A stretch of 21,512 nt of DNA from Bacteroidota bacterium (GCA_023423015.1 JAFAGE010000194.1:1-21512); one strand, 5' to 3'; positions 1 to 7,921 are shown, numbered from the stretch's first letter. Made by a program: numbers and translations. The notes: generated from the sequence alone by a model not told the origin.

Positions 1-528
1 ATATTTTTCCAACGCTTCTTTCAGCTTTAGCAAGTCGTCAATCGTTTGTTGTTTGTACGATTCTTCATTGATTGCGAGATTCTGCGTACTTAGTTCATTG
101 GCATATTGTTTCTTAAGGGTTGGCGCCAGGAAAGCTGCAGCAACACATATAAGCAGCACAACAGCCCCACCGATCCAAAGCCTTGTTCGTTTATTGTGTA
201 ACGGGTTGTTTAACGAAGAATAGAGCTGGTCGATAAACCCGGATATCGATGTACCCATTGCGAATATTTCCTCTGCCCGTTGCTGCTGTATCAGATCACT
301 TAACCGCGACAACAAAATTGAATTTGATTGGTAAATACTTACCACCTGTCCGGAAGATGTTTCGGGAAGCGGAAGAGCAACAAGGCCGGAATGTATTTCG
401 GACATTCCCCTGAGGTAGTTGGCCATATCATCGCCCATGCGATAGTTTTCGTTGAGATGCCGGTGCTGCCAATAAAGTTCAGACAGTTGCTTTCGCAGAA
501 AGTAAAGGTTATACGGCCTTTTTTTCAT
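1..528 (-). CDS. Partial unknown single-pass membrane protein (3' end outside window)
   Basis: An open frame of exactly 176 codons runs on the minus strand from an ATG at 528-526 to the window edge without a stop. The product begins MKKRPYNLYF. Residues 1-110 are polar and probably cytoplasmic, with a helical, Gln-rich stretch near 75-90. One strong hydrophobic segment lies at about 117-136 (WIGGAVVLLICVAAAFLAP), followed by a charged, coiled-coil-like stretch to residue 176 (KLKEALEKY). This resembles a membrane-anchored signalling or structural protein with a coiled coil after the membrane helix, but I do not recognise the family and the C-terminal domain is missing. It is divergent from the RsbQ-like gene at 656. 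Overlapping plus-strand reading of the same bases is a shadow. Confidence 0.75.
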   Translation of the reverse strand, partial: MKKRPYNLYFLRKQLSELYWQHRHLNENYRMGDDMANYLRGMSEIHSGLVALPLPETSSGQVVSIYQSNSILLSRLSDLIQQQRAEEIFAMGTSISGFIDQLYSSLNNPLHNKRTRLWIGGAVVLLICVAAAFLAPTLKKQYANELSTQNLAINEESYKQQTIDDLLKLKEALEKY

Positions 529-551
529 AGTTATCAGTACCAGTAATTTGC

Positions 552-559
552 CAAATGTA
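552..559 (-). promoter_or_regulatory. Possible -7 box for the partial membrane-protein gene
   Basis: The minus strand reads TACATTTG here, a full match to the Bacteroidota -7 consensus TAnnTTTG, 23 nt upstream of the ATG at 528. No TTTG lies 19 nt further upstream, so the assignment rests on one element. Confidence 0.3.
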
Positions 560-597
560 AGCATTACCGGGAATCAGTGGGAGTAACCAATATCCTT

Positions 598-605
598 TAT
601 CTTTG
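598..605 (+). promoter_or_regulatory. Possible -7 box for the rsbQ/kinase operon
   Basis: TATCTTTG matches TAnnTTTG exactly and lies about 50 nt upstream of the ATG at 656, which would leave a 5' untranslated leader of roughly 40 nt. The -33 position is not a TTTG. Confidence 0.35.
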
Positions 606-655
606 AACATTTACATCAGCAACAGATAATCCGGATTTTTTTTCGAATTCAATGC

Positions 656-1462
656 ATGAAATCGATCATTAAACGAAATAATGTAAAGGTCTCAGGAAGC
701 GGAAAGCAACCCATGCTGTTTGCACATGGCTTTGGCTGTGATCAGAACATGTGGCGGTTTGTGACACCATCTTTTAAAGACGATTACCAGGTGATTACTT
801 TCGACTATGTTGGCGCTGGCAATTCCGATATTTCCAGCTACAATCGCGAACGCTATAAAAAACTTGAAGGCTATGCACTCGACATAATCGAAATCTGCGA
901 AGCCCTCAACTTGTCGAACGTCATCTTTGTAGGCCATTCCGTGAGCAGCATGGTGGGTTTACTGGCTGCCATCAACAAACCACACTTCTTCTCACACCTG
1001 GTAATGATTGGCCCTTCTCCATGCTATATTAACGACAACGGCTATACCGGCGGCTTTGAAAAGAGCGACATCGAAGGCCTGCTTGAAACCATGGAGAAAA
1101 ACTATATCGGATGGGCAAACTTCCTGGCGCCGCAGATCATGAAGCATGAAGACAGGCCGGAACTTGCCCGGGAACTCAACGACAGTTTTTGCAGCACCGA
1201 TCCATTGATCGCCAATGAGTTTGCGCGGGCTACGTTTCTTTCAGATAACCGGCACGACCTTCATAAACTACAAACGCCATCGCTCATCCTGCAATGTTCA
1301 GATGATATCATTGCTCCATTGGAAGTGGGGGATTATCTGCATCAACAAATACCAGGTAGTGTACTTAAGGTGATGAAAGCCACAGGTCATTGTCCCCATA
1401 TGAGCGAACCCGGTGAAACAATCCAACTTATAAAAGAATATCTCGGCAGCGCAGATCAATGA
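656..1462 (+). CDS. rsbQ: RsbQ-type alpha/beta hydrolase
   Basis: The 268-residue product has the length and motifs of the RsbQ/KAI2/D14-type alpha/beta-fold hydrolases. Visible features are an oxyanion-region HGFGCDQ at 24-30, the nucleophile elbow GHSVS with Ser95, the acid Asp217 in CSDDIIAP, and His245 in GHCPHMS. SHLVMIGPSPCYIND and MEKNYIGWA are closely similar to Bacillus RsbQ as I remember it. There is no signal peptide, so it should be cytoplasmic. In B. subtilis RsbQ is needed for the PAS-phosphatase RsbP to activate the sigma-B pathway, probably by processing a small hydrophobic ligand. Here the stop codon overlaps the start of a PAS histidine kinase (ATGA), so the two products are probably made together. 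The family assignment is firm; the substrate is unknown. Confidence 0.93.
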   Translation: MKSIIKRNNVKVSGSGKQPMLFAHGFGCDQNMWRFVTPSFKDDYQVITFDYVGAGNSDISSYNRERYKKLEGYALDIIEICEALNLSNVIFVGHSVSSMVGLLAAINKPHFFSHLVMIGPSPCYINDNGYTGGFEKSDIEGLLETMEKNYIGWANFLAPQIMKHEDRPELARELNDSFCSTDPLIANEFARATFLSDNRHDLHKLQTPSLILQCSDDIIAPLEVGDYLHQQIPGSVLKVMKATGHCPHMSEPGETIQLIKEYLGSADQ

Positions 1463-2625
1463 TGGAATTCAGCTTCAACGATATTCCCGCTTTGTGTTTT
1501 GGATTTAATGATGCAGGAATATTGGTAGGCATCAATGATGAAGCATTGAGTAGTCTTGGCTACGGGAGATCTGAACTGCAAGGAGAGAAACTGGAAAAGA
1601 TCCTTACAGTTCCATCGAAAATATTCTACCAGACACACCTGTTTCCGCTACTCAAGGTTGCCGGCGTAGCCGAAGAAATTTTCATAAGTCTTTTATCAAA
1701 AGATGGCAAACCGGTCCCGGTGTTGCTGAACGTACGAAGGAAAGTAAACGAAACTTCGGCCTATTCCTTATGTACCTGCATTGTGGTGCAGAACCGGAAA
1801 AAATTTGAAGACGAATTGGTTGCAGCGAGAAATGCTGCACAACGAAGCATCGAAGAAAATACCGAACTATTGGGGATCAAACAATCCCTTGAAGAACATG
1901 CGGCCAAGCTCGACCGGCAATTGCAACTGATCAGCCGGCGTAACATGGAACTCAGCCAGCTTAGTTATGCTATCACGCATACCATGAAAGAGCCACTGCG
2001 AAAGATCCTGTTGAATTCATCTTATCTCCAGGAGTCAAAAAATGATCATCTCGACAATGTGCGGAAAGCGGCCAACAGGTTAAAAACTGTGTTGGATGGA
2101 GTTCAGCGCTATCTCACTGTAGACGAGAGGGACATGTATTTTGAAGACCTTGAGCTTCGCAGCATACTTGAAGAAGCTGTTTCGCAGGTAAAACTCGAAG
2201 CAGGAGAAAATGCTTTTCAACTTTCCATGCCCCCAGCTACCACAGTGTTCGGTGATAAGAGGAATCTTACGATCCTGTTCAGTGAGCTAATCACAAATGC
2301 CGTTACATTCAGGCGAACGGAAGTGGCGCAGATTTCAGTATCGGCCGCAGAAGTGCAAAGAAATATTTACCATTCACCGACGCAGCATTACCAGTTTAAG
2401 CCATTCATCAAAATTGATGTAACAGATTTCGGGAAAGGAATTTCAATTGCACACAAAGGAGAATTGTTCCGCTTATTCTCAAAATTTTACCCTAGCGATG
2501 GATTGGGAGTGGGTTTGGCATTGTGCAAGAAAATCCTGGAATTTCACCATGGCTTCATTGAAATGGTGGGAAAGCCGGATGAATTCACGACATTTTCGAT
2601 CTGGCTGCCAAATTCCACCACATAA
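1459..2625 (+). CDS. PAS-domain sensor histidine kinase, coupled to RsbQ-like hydrolase
   Basis: This is a 388-residue soluble protein without membrane segments. A PAS domain covers about 8-112 and contains the block FYQTHLFPLLKV plus EEIFISLLSKDGKPVPVLLN, a signature shared with RsbP-like PAS domains. A coiled-coil linker follows (about 113-165, beginning KKFEDELVAARNAA), then a HisKA-type dimerisation helix with phospho-acceptor His174 in THTMKEPLRK. The HATPase domain has the N box around Asn280 (ELITNA), the G1 box DFGKGI (323-328) and the G2 box GLGVGLALCKKI (348-359). No receiver or DNA-binding domain is attached and no response regulator lies in the window, so the downstream partner is elsewhere. 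Start: the ATG at 1459 overlaps the hydrolase stop; a second ATG at 1462 is the alternative. The kinase assignment is firm; the PAS ligand and partner are inference. Confidence 0.93.
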   Translation: MMEFSFNDIPALCFGFNDAGILVGINDEALSSLGYGRSELQGEKLEKILTVPSKIFYQTHLFPLLKVAGVAEEIFISLLSKDGKPVPVLLNVRRKVNETSAYSLCTCIVVQNRKKFEDELVAARNAAQRSIEENTELLGIKQSLEEHAAKLDRQLQLISRRNMELSQLSYAITHTMKEPLRKILLNSSYLQESKNDHLDNVRKAANRLKTVLDGVQRYLTVDERDMYFEDLELRSILEEAVSQVKLEAGENAFQLSMPPATTVFGDKRNLTILFSELITNAVTFRRTEVAQISVSAAEVQRNIYHSPTQHYQFKPFIKIDVTDFGKGISIAHKGELFRLFSKFYPSDGLGVGLALCKKILEFHHGFIEMVGKPDEFTTFSIWLPNSTT

Positions 2626-2669
2626 TTACACCGTATTCATTATGCCGCAAATTAATTCCCCGTTGGTGC

Positions 2670-2682
2670 GCGGCAGAGCCGC
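2670..2682. terminator. Possible bidirectional hairpin between convergent genes
   Basis: GCGGC-AGA-GCCGC is a perfect GC-rich stem with a 3-nt loop, lying between the kinase (+) and the dipeptidase-like gene (-). No T-run follows on either strand, so terminator function is uncertain. Confidence 0.28.
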
Positions 2683-2773
2683 ATCGCGCCGATTAAAGAA
2701 TGTTACTCAAAAGGAATAACAAGTCTTGTCCCAGTTTTTTGAACCGGCAGATGGCGGGTGGCTGGTGAAGAGA

Positions 2774-4195
2774 TCATGTGGAGTTATAGAAATGCCTGAG
2801 AAATGATACCGTGTTTGCGAATAAAAAATTCTCCACGATCTCCTCAGGGGTGATGTTCCGGTTTTCACTAAGCGCGAGGCGATTGTTGGCTTTCAGGTAA
2901 TTAGCAGCATGTACCAGCAATGCATCGCCAAGTGCAGGCAGGTCTTCTGCAGTCCATATGCCGGCAAGCGGATTGATGGTGCCGTCAAAATCGCTGCCGA
3001 TGCACATGGTTCCCCAACTATAAAGACTATTCCGGTCCAGTACTTCAGCGGCGTGCTGAATTTGCATCCAGATGATGTATGCCGATTTTTTTACTGAAGC
3101 AGGATCGAATACATCTCTCCATGATTTTATAATGTATTGACGCTTTGCCAGCCTGTTGGCATCGAGTTGCACAGCAAACAAACCTCGCGAACGCGCGATG
3201 TTCACTAATTCTTCATCGAAAAAGTTTATGTCGTTTTCACTGAACAGGGATGTATCGGCTCCTGGCAATCGATCGCCGGAAAATGTAGTACCTGTTACCG
3301 CGCCATGGCTGACGATAACCGGAATATTGTTGGTGTAGTAATCATGCTTAAGTATTTCCTGGTAACGCACCCTTGCGCGAACACTCATGTGTTTGATATC
3401 GATATATATGGGTCTTCCATTAGAACTACTTAACAACTCATGAAGAACCCTTATGCCCAGAGGCGAGAAACCAGCATCAAGATTCTCATCCTGGTTTACT
3501 GCTTTACCAAGCCGTTCAAGACTTCGCGCATGTCCGCATAAGTCGTTGTTGAAATTATGTGCAAATGTGATAAACAAGGGAGGATATTGCCAATGTTTGA
3601 TGGCTGAGATATTGTACAACACATGCTCCTCATCGCAATGTCGTCCATACATACCGAGTCCTGTATTCAGCACGTGTGCGCCTTCAATAGATGGTATCAC
3701 AGAAATTGTTCCCGTGTCATCAATCATCTCCTGAACGGCGTTCCAATCAGCCGCAAGCTTCCATTGCACGTTTGTGGCCTGTATTGAAGAACTATCCCGG
3801 CTGTTTATAAAAAAATTATACTCATTGGTGAGATCCTCGAAATAATCCAGGTGCCTCTGAAGATATCTTACGCGTTCATACCCTATTCCGGTGATCAGGT
3901 TGGCAAGTCTCGCTGATACCGGGCCATTCCACCTGCCGCTGATAAAAAATCCTTTCTCAAATGGATACAGGGATACAACCGCAATTCTTACATTGCCCTT
4001 AAACATACTGTGAAAACTTGCCTGCCTGAACCTGGAAAGGCCGGATACTTTATTCAATGCTCTTGTAAAAGGTGTTGGCGGCGAATAATGCCACACATCA
4101 GATAAACGGTTTGCAACTCCTGCACGTTTTGCAAAAGAATGACCGAAAGTTTTCAGGTTCGGATGGCAATGGAGGTCAGCGATCATTTTATTCAT
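2774..4195 (-). CDS. Membrane-dipeptidase (M19)-like amidohydrolase
   Basis: The 473-residue protein has the pattern of a metal-dependent hydrolase of the renal dipeptidase/amidohydrolase superfamily. Visible candidates for metal ligands and catalytic residues are the N-terminal DLHCHPN (His9, His11), PSIEGAHVL (Glu171), FAHNFNND (His213), DIKHMS (His269), IVSHGAV (His297) and IGSDFDG (Asp402/Asp404). M19 enzymes usually carry HxD near the N terminus; here it is HxH, as in general amidohydrolases. No signal peptide is seen, so a cytoplasmic site is likely. It starts 10 nt after the desaturase stop and is probably co-transcribed with it. Met4 (4186) is an alternative start. The family fold is well supported; the substrate is unknown and need not be a dipeptide. 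Confidence 0.82.
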   Translation of the reverse strand: MNKMIADLHCHPNLKTFGHSFAKRAGVANRLSDVWHYSPPTPFTRALNKVSGLSRFRQASFHSMFKGNVRIAVVSLYPFEKGFFISGRWNGPVSARLANLITGIGYERVRYLQRHLDYFEDLTNEYNFFINSRDSSSIQATNVQWKLAADWNAVQEMIDDTGTISVIPSIEGAHVLNTGLGMYGRHCDEEHVLYNISAIKHWQYPPLFITFAHNFNNDLCGHARSLERLGKAVNQDENLDAGFSPLGIRVLHELLSSSNGRPIYIDIKHMSVRARVRYQEILKHDYYTNNIPVIVSHGAVTGTTFSGDRLPGADTSLFSENDINFFDEELVNIARSRGLFAVQLDANRLAKRQYIIKSWRDVFDPASVKKSAYIIWMQIQHAAEVLDRNSLYSWGTMCIGSDFDGTINPLAGIWTAEDLPALGDALLVHAANYLKANNRLALSENRNITPEEIVENFLFANTVSFLRHFYNST

Positions 4196-4205
4196 TAATG
4201 GCTAA

Positions 4206-5297
4206 TTACATATCATCTTCAAACAGCTCGTCGGGAGAAGCATTGCGCTTAAGCAATTCGTAATGGTAAACAAGAGCTTTACCCAAAGGATATGACCGAT
4301 AATTGAGTTTGTGCCTCTTCGCATAGTCGGCAATAATTTTTGTTACCTCAGGAGCATGCACATATGCAATATGAGGAAACAGGTGATGTGCCAGGTGATA
4401 ATTAAAGTTACCCATTATGTTTTCGGTTACCCAGTTGTGCGACGAAATATCGTTTGTAGTATTAAGCTGATGCATAAACCAGCCACCTTCAATCTTGTCG
4501 TTTTCTTCAGGAAGAGGAAATGTGTTTGTAAAATTAACATGAGGTGTTAATAATACCAGCAATGCGAAAAGCCCGCCAACCATCAGCATACAAAACAAAC
4601 CCGCCAAGGCATAATTCCATTTCATTCCCAGGATAACAGGAATCACGAACATATAGCCGATAAATGTTGCCTTGAAAACGAACAGCTTCACGTATTCGAT
4701 TGCCGGAATTTTCCTGACCAGTTTACGGACAACACGCGTCGCCGAGAAAAAATCCCTGAAATCGCGCACAAATACCCAATTCACGAGGTAAAAGGGGTAC
4801 AGAAGGCAGAACGTAAAATGCTGAACATGATGCATTGGCTTTGCTTCGCCATGCGGAGTAATTTTGATGAACGCTGCCTGTTCAATATCGGAATCCCAGC
4901 CTTCCACATTCGGAAAATTGTGATGCAGGCAAACATGTCTCTTTTTGAACACATAGCTGTTAGCTCCGATCAGGTCCAGCACATGAACAAATGCATTGTT
5001 CAGCCATTCTCTTGTAAACAATGTTCCGTGAATAGCCTCATGAATTACATTCAGGTATAGTAATACCACGAGGATTCCCATCATCGCATACAGAGAATAA
5101 AATACCAATAGGTTGCCCCACTGCGAAAGTGCGAGCAAATAACATGAAATGTATGCGGCCACAATCATGAATGCGCGAACGCGGGGAACAACAAGATTTT
5201 CGGGAGTGGAAGAAGAGAGATGTTCTTTCACCAGGCCCAGGAGTTGGCGGTAATGGTAATCGCCTTCCTTTGAAGAAGCAAACGATACCTTTTTCAT
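4206..5297 (-). CDS. Fatty acid desaturase family protein
   Basis: The 363-residue integral membrane protein carries the three histidine boxes of di-iron desaturases: HEAIH at 86-90, HVCLHH at 121-126, and HLAHH at 301-305 followed by LFPH. Hydrophobic segments lie at about 44-60, 65-84, 160-178, 206-224 and 228-252. The WDSDIEQ that follows the second box resembles acyl-lipid/acyl-CoA desaturases of the linoleoyl-CoA type. The third box begins with His rather than Gln and there is no cytochrome b5 domain, so a front-end desaturase is unlikely. The role would be to introduce a double bond into an acyl chain at the inner membrane. It is the first gene of a two-gene minus-strand unit with the dipeptidase-like hydrolase and is divergent from an HTH regulator. 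Regiospecificity cannot be read from sequence. Confidence 0.92.
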   Translation of the reverse strand: MKKVSFASSKEGDYHYRQLLGLVKEHLSSSTPENLVVPRVRAFMIVAAYISCYLLALSQWGNLLVFYSLYAMMGILVVLLYLNVIHEAIHGTLFTREWLNNAFVHVLDLIGANSYVFKKRHVCLHHNFPNVEGWDSDIEQAAFIKITPHGEAKPMHHVQHFTFCLLYPFYLVNWVFVRDFRDFFSATRVVRKLVRKIPAIEYVKLFVFKATFIGYMFVIPVILGMKWNYALAGLFCMLMVGGLFALLVLLTPHVNFTNTFPLPEENDKIEGGWFMHQLNTTNDISSHNWVTENIMGNFNYHLAHHLFPHIAYVHAPEVTKIIADYAKRHKLNYRSYPLGKALVYHYELLKRNASPDELFEDDM

Positions 5298-5448
5298 AAA
5301 CGTGTATTTAAGTTAGAGGAATTAGGGGAAAGGGTTGGCATGGAGGTTAGGTTTGTTCACCTAAATTATTACCCAACAAAATGGTGTCATAATTGACAAA
5401 ACTGGGACGCATACCCCTGATCAGTCAAAGCTGCCAATCGGCTATAAA

Positions 5449-5461
5449 ATGGGTGACCCAT
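5449..5461. repeat. 13-nt palindrome ATGGGT-G-ACCCAT (possible operator)
   Basis: Perfect inverted repeat with 6-nt arms and a 1-nt centre, in the divergent region between desaturase and HTH regulator. Size and position suit a dimeric regulator site, but this is inference. Confidence 0.4.
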
Positions 5462-5463
5462 GT

Positions 5464-5481
5464 ATGTAGAAGCTGCTACAT
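5464..5481. repeat. Inverted repeat ATGTAG-aagctg-CTACAT
   Basis: Perfect 6-nt arms with a 6-nt spacer, only 2 nt after the preceding palindrome. It could be a second operator half or a small hairpin. Confidence 0.35.
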
Positions 5482-5599
5482 CGCGAAAAGTAAAATGGTT
5501 AATTAGTAAAATCTGCAAAAAATGCCGGAACGTATTCGCATATCCTGCAAATAAAAAATGGAATGTTGGAGCAAATAAATTAAATTAAGGTGTATTAAT

Positions 5600-5610
5600 C
5601 CCAGACTGGG
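5600..5610. repeat. Palindrome CCCAG-A-CTGGG next to the regulator start
   Basis: Perfect 5-1-5 inverted repeat ending 9 nt before the ATG at 5620. It occupies the ribosome-binding position of the regulator gene and could act as an operator or as a small hairpin that limits translation. Confidence 0.35.
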
Positions 5611-5619
5611 CCACCGCCA

Positions 5620-6627
5620 ATGAGCAACGAACCGTCGAATACACAGGTGCTGTTATTTCAGCATCTTAAATCTGTTTTGCCTCCGCATTTATCCATGGTA
5701 GACGCAGTTGCGGAAGTGCTGAATGTAAGTATAGACAGTGCATACAGGAGAATAAGGGGTGAAAAACCAATAAGCCTCGATGAGATTAAAGCCATCTGTT
5801 CGCGTTACAAATTATCTATCGACCAGTTTTTACATATCAACAGCGATTCATTTCTTTTTTCCGGTAAGCTCATAGAAAAAAACGAAAACGCGTTTGAAAC
5901 CTGGCTCGACAATCTTCTGCAACAGTTTAGCCTGATGAGTTCTTTTCCTCAAAAGCATCTTTACTGGCTGTTGAAAGATATTCCGCCTATATCGCATTTC
6001 AACATACCCGAGTTGGCCAAATTCAAATTCTTCCTGTGGACGAAATCCATATTGCACAACGACGGTATGAAGATGGTCAAATTCGAGATGAACGATCCGA
6101 GATATGAAACCTACCTGCAGAAAAGCTCGCTGATCCTCGAAAAATTTAACGTCGTTCCCGTATCGGAAATCTGGATTGTGGAAAGTATCAAGAGTTCGCT
6201 ACGGAAGATTAAGTTTCACTATGAAGCAGGATCTTTCAAATCAAAATCGGATGCGTTGTTATTGTTCGACAAGGTCCGTGAACTGATTGATCATTTTGAA
6301 TTGCAGGCAGAATCGGGTGTAAAATTCAGGGTGGGTGGTTCAGCCTCCGCTTCAAACGTGCCGTATCGCATGTTTGTGAATGAACTCATCCTGGGCGACA
6401 ACACGGCGTTTTTTGACGCCGGGGATCTGAAAGTTACGTTTCTGAACCATAGTGTGTTAAATTTTATATACACGCGCGATGAACGGTTCAACAAAACAAT
6501 ATTTGAAAATCTGCAGGTGTTAATGAAAAAATCGACCATGATAAGTTCCGTAAGTGAAAAAGAGCGGAGCACGTTCTTCAACATCCTCCGCGAACAAATA
6601 GACAGAACGGCAATCAGTGTCAGGTGA
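5620..6627 (+). CDS. Helix-turn-helix regulator of a Bacteroidota type
   Basis: The 335-residue protein has an N-terminal XRE/BetR-like helix-turn-helix at about 24-71 (DAVAEVLNVSIDSAYRRIRG followed by EKPISLDEIKAICSRY). A long, mostly helical C-terminal region (about 80-335) has no recognisable catalytic motif and probably senses or oligomerises. Such one-HTH-plus-long-tail regulators are frequent in Bacteroidota. It is divergent from the desaturase/hydrolase pair, so control of membrane lipid unsaturation is a possible role, but this is inference. Its last 8 bases overlap the 3' end of the convergent alpha-hydroxy-acid dehydrogenase gene. DNA binding is well supported; the target is not known. 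Confidence 0.78.
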   Translation: MSNEPSNTQVLLFQHLKSVLPPHLSMVDAVAEVLNVSIDSAYRRIRGEKPISLDEIKAICSRYKLSIDQFLHINSDSFLFSGKLIEKNENAFETWLDNLLQQFSLMSSFPQKHLYWLLKDIPPISHFNIPELAKFKFFLWTKSILHNDGMKMVKFEMNDPRYETYLQKSSLILEKFNVVPVSEIWIVESIKSSLRKIKFHYEAGSFKSKSDALLLFDKVRELIDHFELQAESGVKFRVGGSASASNVPYRMFVNELILGDNTAFFDAGDLKVTFLNHSVLNFIYTRDERFNKTIFENLQVLMKKSTMISSVSEKERSTFFNILREQIDRTAISVR

Positions 6628-7810
6628 CCTCTTTTTGAAGGTGACTCGTCTGATAAATATTTTTTTCCAGGAACGATGGAAGATCGCGTGGAGACTCGCA
6701 AGACAGCTGTCTCATCACCTGCAATAATTGCGTTTTAAGTATGCTGATAGTGTGGTCAGGTCCGTGATTTCCCAAAGCGGCAACTCCATACATAAATGTT
6801 CTTCCCAAAAAAGTAAATTGAGCTCCAATGGCAAGTGACCTGGCGATATCAGGTCCGGAACGCACTCCGCTGTCGAACATCAGCGTAATTTTATTGCCAA
6901 ACTCCTTTTGTAGAGAAATAAACGAAGAAGTCGATGATGGACCCGCATCCAATTGACGGCCACCATGATTTGAAACAATTATACCGTCTACACCAAGTCT
7001 TATACAGGTATCAACGTCCGATGCATTTACTATTCCCTTGACAACGAGTTTTTTCTTCCATTTGTCTCGCAGATAGCCAACCCGGTTGAGATTCAATTTT
7101 CCATCGAATGTCCGATTCATAAACTGACCTAAATGCTGAATGTTCATGCGTTTGGGCATATATTGCCTGAGCGACGCGAACGACGGTTGTCCGTCGATAA
7201 GTGTTCGGAGAGCCCAGTGTGGCCTTTTTAGAATCTGGATTACATTCCTCAGTTCCATTCTCGGCGGCATCGCAAGTCCGTTCTTTATTTCTTTAGGGCG
7301 ATAACCAAATACTGGCACATCGGCAAGCACCACCAGCACCGGCATTCCTGCCGCAGATGCTCGCTCAACCAGGCTGTCTTTCAAATGATCATCCACCGGA
7401 TGATATAATTGAAACCATGCACGACCTTCAGTAAGTTCAGCAGCCCGTTCAATACTGCACGTTGTGACCGTACTTAGTATAAAGGGAATGTTGTGTTCGA
7501 AAGAAGCTTTCGCCAGTAGTTCCGCAGATTTAGGCCAAACCAAACCTTGCAAACCCACAGGCGCTATCCCAAATGGTGCACTATAAGTATGACCAAACAA
7601 CTCTGTAGAAAGAGAAAACGCCGAAGTCTCTTTGATATAAGTTGGCACTAATTCAATGGCACGAAGCTCCGCGGTATTCTTGTATAAGTTCAGTTCCTCA
7701 TTACATCCGCCGTCGAGATACTCAAAAGCAAATCGCGGAATCTTCTTTTTTGCCCTAAGCCTTAGCGATTCTATTGAGGTAAACCGGTGGTTATACTCCT
7801 GTTTCATCAT
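6620..7810 (-). CDS. FMN-dependent alpha-hydroxy-acid dehydrogenase (L-lactate dehydrogenase/LldD-like)
   Basis: With the start at 7810 (MMKQEYNHRF) the protein has 396 residues, the normal family length. The frame stays open upstream to an ATG at 7870, but the extra 20 residues are lysine- and phenylalanine-rich and unlike the family, so I chose 7810 (7807 is also possible). Family active-site positions are visible: Tyr31 (FEYLDGG), Gln134 and Tyr136 (WFQLYHP), Asp164, Lys258 (VVKGI), and His282 and Arg285 in SNHGGRQLDAG, the catalytic signature. Asp313 and GVRSGPDIARSLAIGA bind the FMN phosphate. The family oxidises L-2-hydroxy acids such as L-lactate to 2-oxo acids. A divergent AraC gene follows, and a FAH hydrolase lies just beyond that, which suggests sugar-acid breakdown. 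The exact hydroxy acid is not determined by sequence. Confidence 0.9.
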   Translation of the reverse strand: MMKQEYNHRFTSIESLRLRAKKKIPRFAFEYLDGGCNEELNLYKNTAELRAIELVPTYIKETSAFSLSTELFGHTYSAPFGIAPVGLQGLVWPKSAELLAKASFEHNIPFILSTVTTCSIERAAELTEGRAWFQLYHPVDDHLKDSLVERASAAGMPVLVVLADVPVFGYRPKEIKNGLAMPPRMELRNVIQILKRPHWALRTLIDGQPSFASLRQYMPKRMNIQHLGQFMNRTFDGKLNLNRVGYLRDKWKKKLVVKGIVNASDVDTCIRLGVDGIIVSNHGGRQLDAGPSSTSSFISLQKEFGNKITLMFDSGVRSGPDIARSLAIGAQFTFLGRTFMYGVAALGNHGPDHTISILKTQLLQVMRQLSCESPRDLPSFLEKNIYQTSHLQKEVT

Positions 7811-7921
7811 TGTCAATTTCGTGGAAAATATTTTTATCTTCAGCTGGTTCTTTAAAAATAATTGGATCAACCTACGGGGAATCCATCCATCTTATCAGTT
7901 AATAATACTATTTTAACATTC

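Larger units (their letters stand above)
5298..5619. other. 322-nt divergent intergenic region with three palindromes
   Basis: No gene is evident between the desaturase and the HTH regulator. The region holds the inverted repeats at 5449-5461, 5464-5481 and 5600-5610, listed separately. No full TTTG-N19-TAnnTTTG promoter was found for either gene. Confidence 0.5.

Noticed and set aside
328..546. 72-codon plus-strand open frame
   Set aside because: It lies opposite the better-supported membrane-protein gene at 1-528 (-) and has no recognisable features.
2447..2719. 90-codon frame overlapping the kinase end
   Set aside because: Alternate frame of the HATPase-coding region that runs into intergenic sequence; no motifs.
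5348..5355. TAGGTTTG as promoter of the HTH regulator
   Set aside because: It matches TAnnTTTG but is about 265 nt before the start and has no -33 partner; one such match is expected by chance.
7811..7870. N-terminal extension of the alpha-hydroxy-acid dehydrogenase from the ATG at 7870
   Set aside because: The added 20 residues are unlike the family and the ATG pair at 7810/7807 gives the usual beginning.
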